Source: Devosia elaeis
Lineage (GTDB): Bacteria; Pseudomonadota; Alphaproteobacteria; Rhizobiales; Devosiaceae
Length of the DNA: 64,000 bases
Direction of reading: 5' to 3'
Assembly (NCBI RefSeq): GCF_001650025.1
Contig: NZ_LVVY01000062.1
Span: forward strand, 1-64,000
Positions 63,164-64,000 of this stretch are shown piece by piece. The notes under the pieces were generated by a model, which was not told the origin of the DNA, did not search any database, and worked only from the letters and a program-made list of their open reading frames with translations. The translations under genes and the position numbers were made by a program. The first letter of the stretch is position 1; each line of letters opens with the position of its first letter.

Positions 63164-64000
63164 TTGTTCGGCGCTATTCAATTCCTAAACGGCCTGTCCC
63201 ACGGGCTGAGCCTTTTTCTCGTGGCCGCCGGGTTGAGCATCATCTTCGGCGTGCTGCGGGTGCTCAATTTCGCCCATGGCGGCTTCTACATGCTGGGGGG
63301 CTATGTCGCCTATGAGGTGGTCCGGCGCATCGGCATGGAACATGGACTGTTCTGGGTGGCGGTGATCGTCGCCGGGCTGGTCCTGGCTCTCGTGGCGGCC
63401 GGCATCGAGCGGTTCATGCTGCGGCAGCTCTATAACCGCGACCAGATCTACCAATTGCTCTTCACCTTTGCGCTCGTGCTGCTGATCGGCGACGTGGTGC
63501 GCATCTTCTGGAGCACCACGGCCCTGTCCGTATCCTTTCCGCCCGAATTGCGCGGCGCGCAGAATCTCGGCTTCACCATCTATCCGCGCTATCGCCTGTT
63601 CCTGTGCGTCGTGGGTGTCGTGGCGGCCGTGGGCCTGTGGCTGCTGTTCCAGCGGACCCGCTGGGGCCGCATCATCCGCGCCGCGACCCAGGATCGCGAA
63701 ATGCTCTCCTCGCTCGGGGTCAATGTCCCCATGGTCTACCTCGCCGTCTTCGCGGGCGGCGGCGCCCTTGCCGGGATCAGCGGCGCCCTGGCGGCGCCGG
63801 CGCTGGCGCTGCGCGGAGGCATGGATGCCGAGATTATCGTGGAATGCTTCATCGTCGTGATCATCGGCGGCCTGGGCAGCCTGTGGGGCGCCTTTATCGG
63901 CGCGCTGCTCATCGGGCAGTTGCGCGCCATCGGCATCACCTTCGTACCGGAATGGGAAATCGTCCTGATCTACCTCTTGATGATCGTCGTGCTCGTTTTC
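63164..64000 (+). CDS. Branched-chain-type ABC permease (LivH-like), cut by window end
   Basis: The visible 279 residues have seven or eight membrane helices and the LivH signature (HGLSLFLVAAGLSIIFGVLR, VLNFAHGGFYMLGGY, FIVVIIGGLGSLWGAFIGAL). The start is TTG 63164 with GAGGGAGCC six bases upstream. The product reads MFGAIQFLNGLSHG. It belongs to the transporter with the binding protein directly upstream (80-bp gap). The frame has no stop before 64000. Confidence 0.9.
   Translation, partial: MFGAIQFLNGLSHGLSLFLVAAGLSIIFGVLRVLNFAHGGFYMLGGYVAYEVVRRIGMEHGLFWVAVIVAGLVLALVAAGIERFMLRQLYNRDQIYQLLFTFALVLLIGDVVRIFWSTTALSVSFPPELRGAQNLGFTIYPRYRLFLCVVGVVAAVGLWLLFQRTRWGRIIRAATQDREMLSSLGVNVPMVYLAVFAGGGALAGISGALAAPALALRGGMDAEIIVECFIVVIIGGLGSLWGAFIGALLIGQLRAIGITFVPEWEIVLIYLLMIVVLVF

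Overview
The window is 64 kb of GC-rich chromosome from an alphaproteobacterium, most likely Hyphomicrobiales and probably a Devosia/Pelagibacterium-like genus. This rests on a separate F1 operon atpHAGDC, sdhCDAB, the EnvC-like/CtpA/divergent-deacetylase/RppH run, the rpmA-obgE-proBA-nadD-rsfS-rlmH order, and many short palindromic intergenic repeats. The genus is an inference; no rRNA operon is present to settle it.

Region 1 (1-36.7 kb) is mostly core genome. An ArsR-led five-gene operon (0.3-2.1 kb) has a hairpin-like operator. A NudK-type hydrolase follows, then succinate dehydrogenase sdhCDAB, with a small secreted four-cysteine protein gene between sdhA and sdhB. Next come a secreted protein made of six copies of a ~54-residue cysteine/aspartate repeat, an EamA exporter, xerC, priA, the F1 ATP synthase operon and a chemoreceptor. 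A long minus-strand series covers a racemase, RppH, a divergent polysaccharide deacetylase, CtpA, an EnvC-like factor, RlmH, RsfS, NadD, ProA, ProB, ObgE, three overlapping GNAT genes, L27 and L21. Intergenic gaps are filled by several families of palindromic repeats. One is a 78-bp element present twice, whose inner palindrome shows a compensatory base change.

Region 2 (36.76-46.42 kb) is an integrative mobilizable element inserted in the 3' end of tRNA-Ser(CGA). A 21-bp direct repeat of the tRNA end marks both boundaries, and a 19-bp repeat (17/19 identical) lies just inside each end. The element encodes a tyrosine integrase, an Ala/Glu-rich membrane protein, a ribbon-helix-helix protein, a relaxase with a gene nested in another frame, a protein of unknown function preceded by iteron-like repeats, a rolling-circle-type HUH Rep, a serine resolvase, a Rap1a/Tai-like secreted protein, a second secreted protein and a small basic protein. 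A candidate oriT lies in front of the RHH gene. It therefore appears to combine integration, mobilization and replication modules with a small periplasmic cargo.

Region 3 (46.6-64 kb) is accessory metabolism. It holds an M20 amidohydrolase, a C39/BtrH-like cysteine-fold protein, a secreted double cupin, an IclR regulator, DUF1330 plus a TRAP transporter, an AraD1/FAH-fold protein, an SDR plus an iron-type alcohol dehydrogenase, a D-2-hydroxyacid dehydrogenase, an FCD-type GntR regulator, an orphan response regulator, and an operon of tautomerase, SMP-30 lactonase and a branched-chain-type ABC transporter that runs off the window. Four near-identical palindromes (TGGACA-N3-TGCCCA) lie in front of the cupin gene, between iclR and the TRAP operon, and twice between the alcohol dehydrogenase and hydroxyacid dehydrogenase genes. 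They suggest one IclR regulon for uptake and oxidation of an unidentified hydroxy- or keto-acid.
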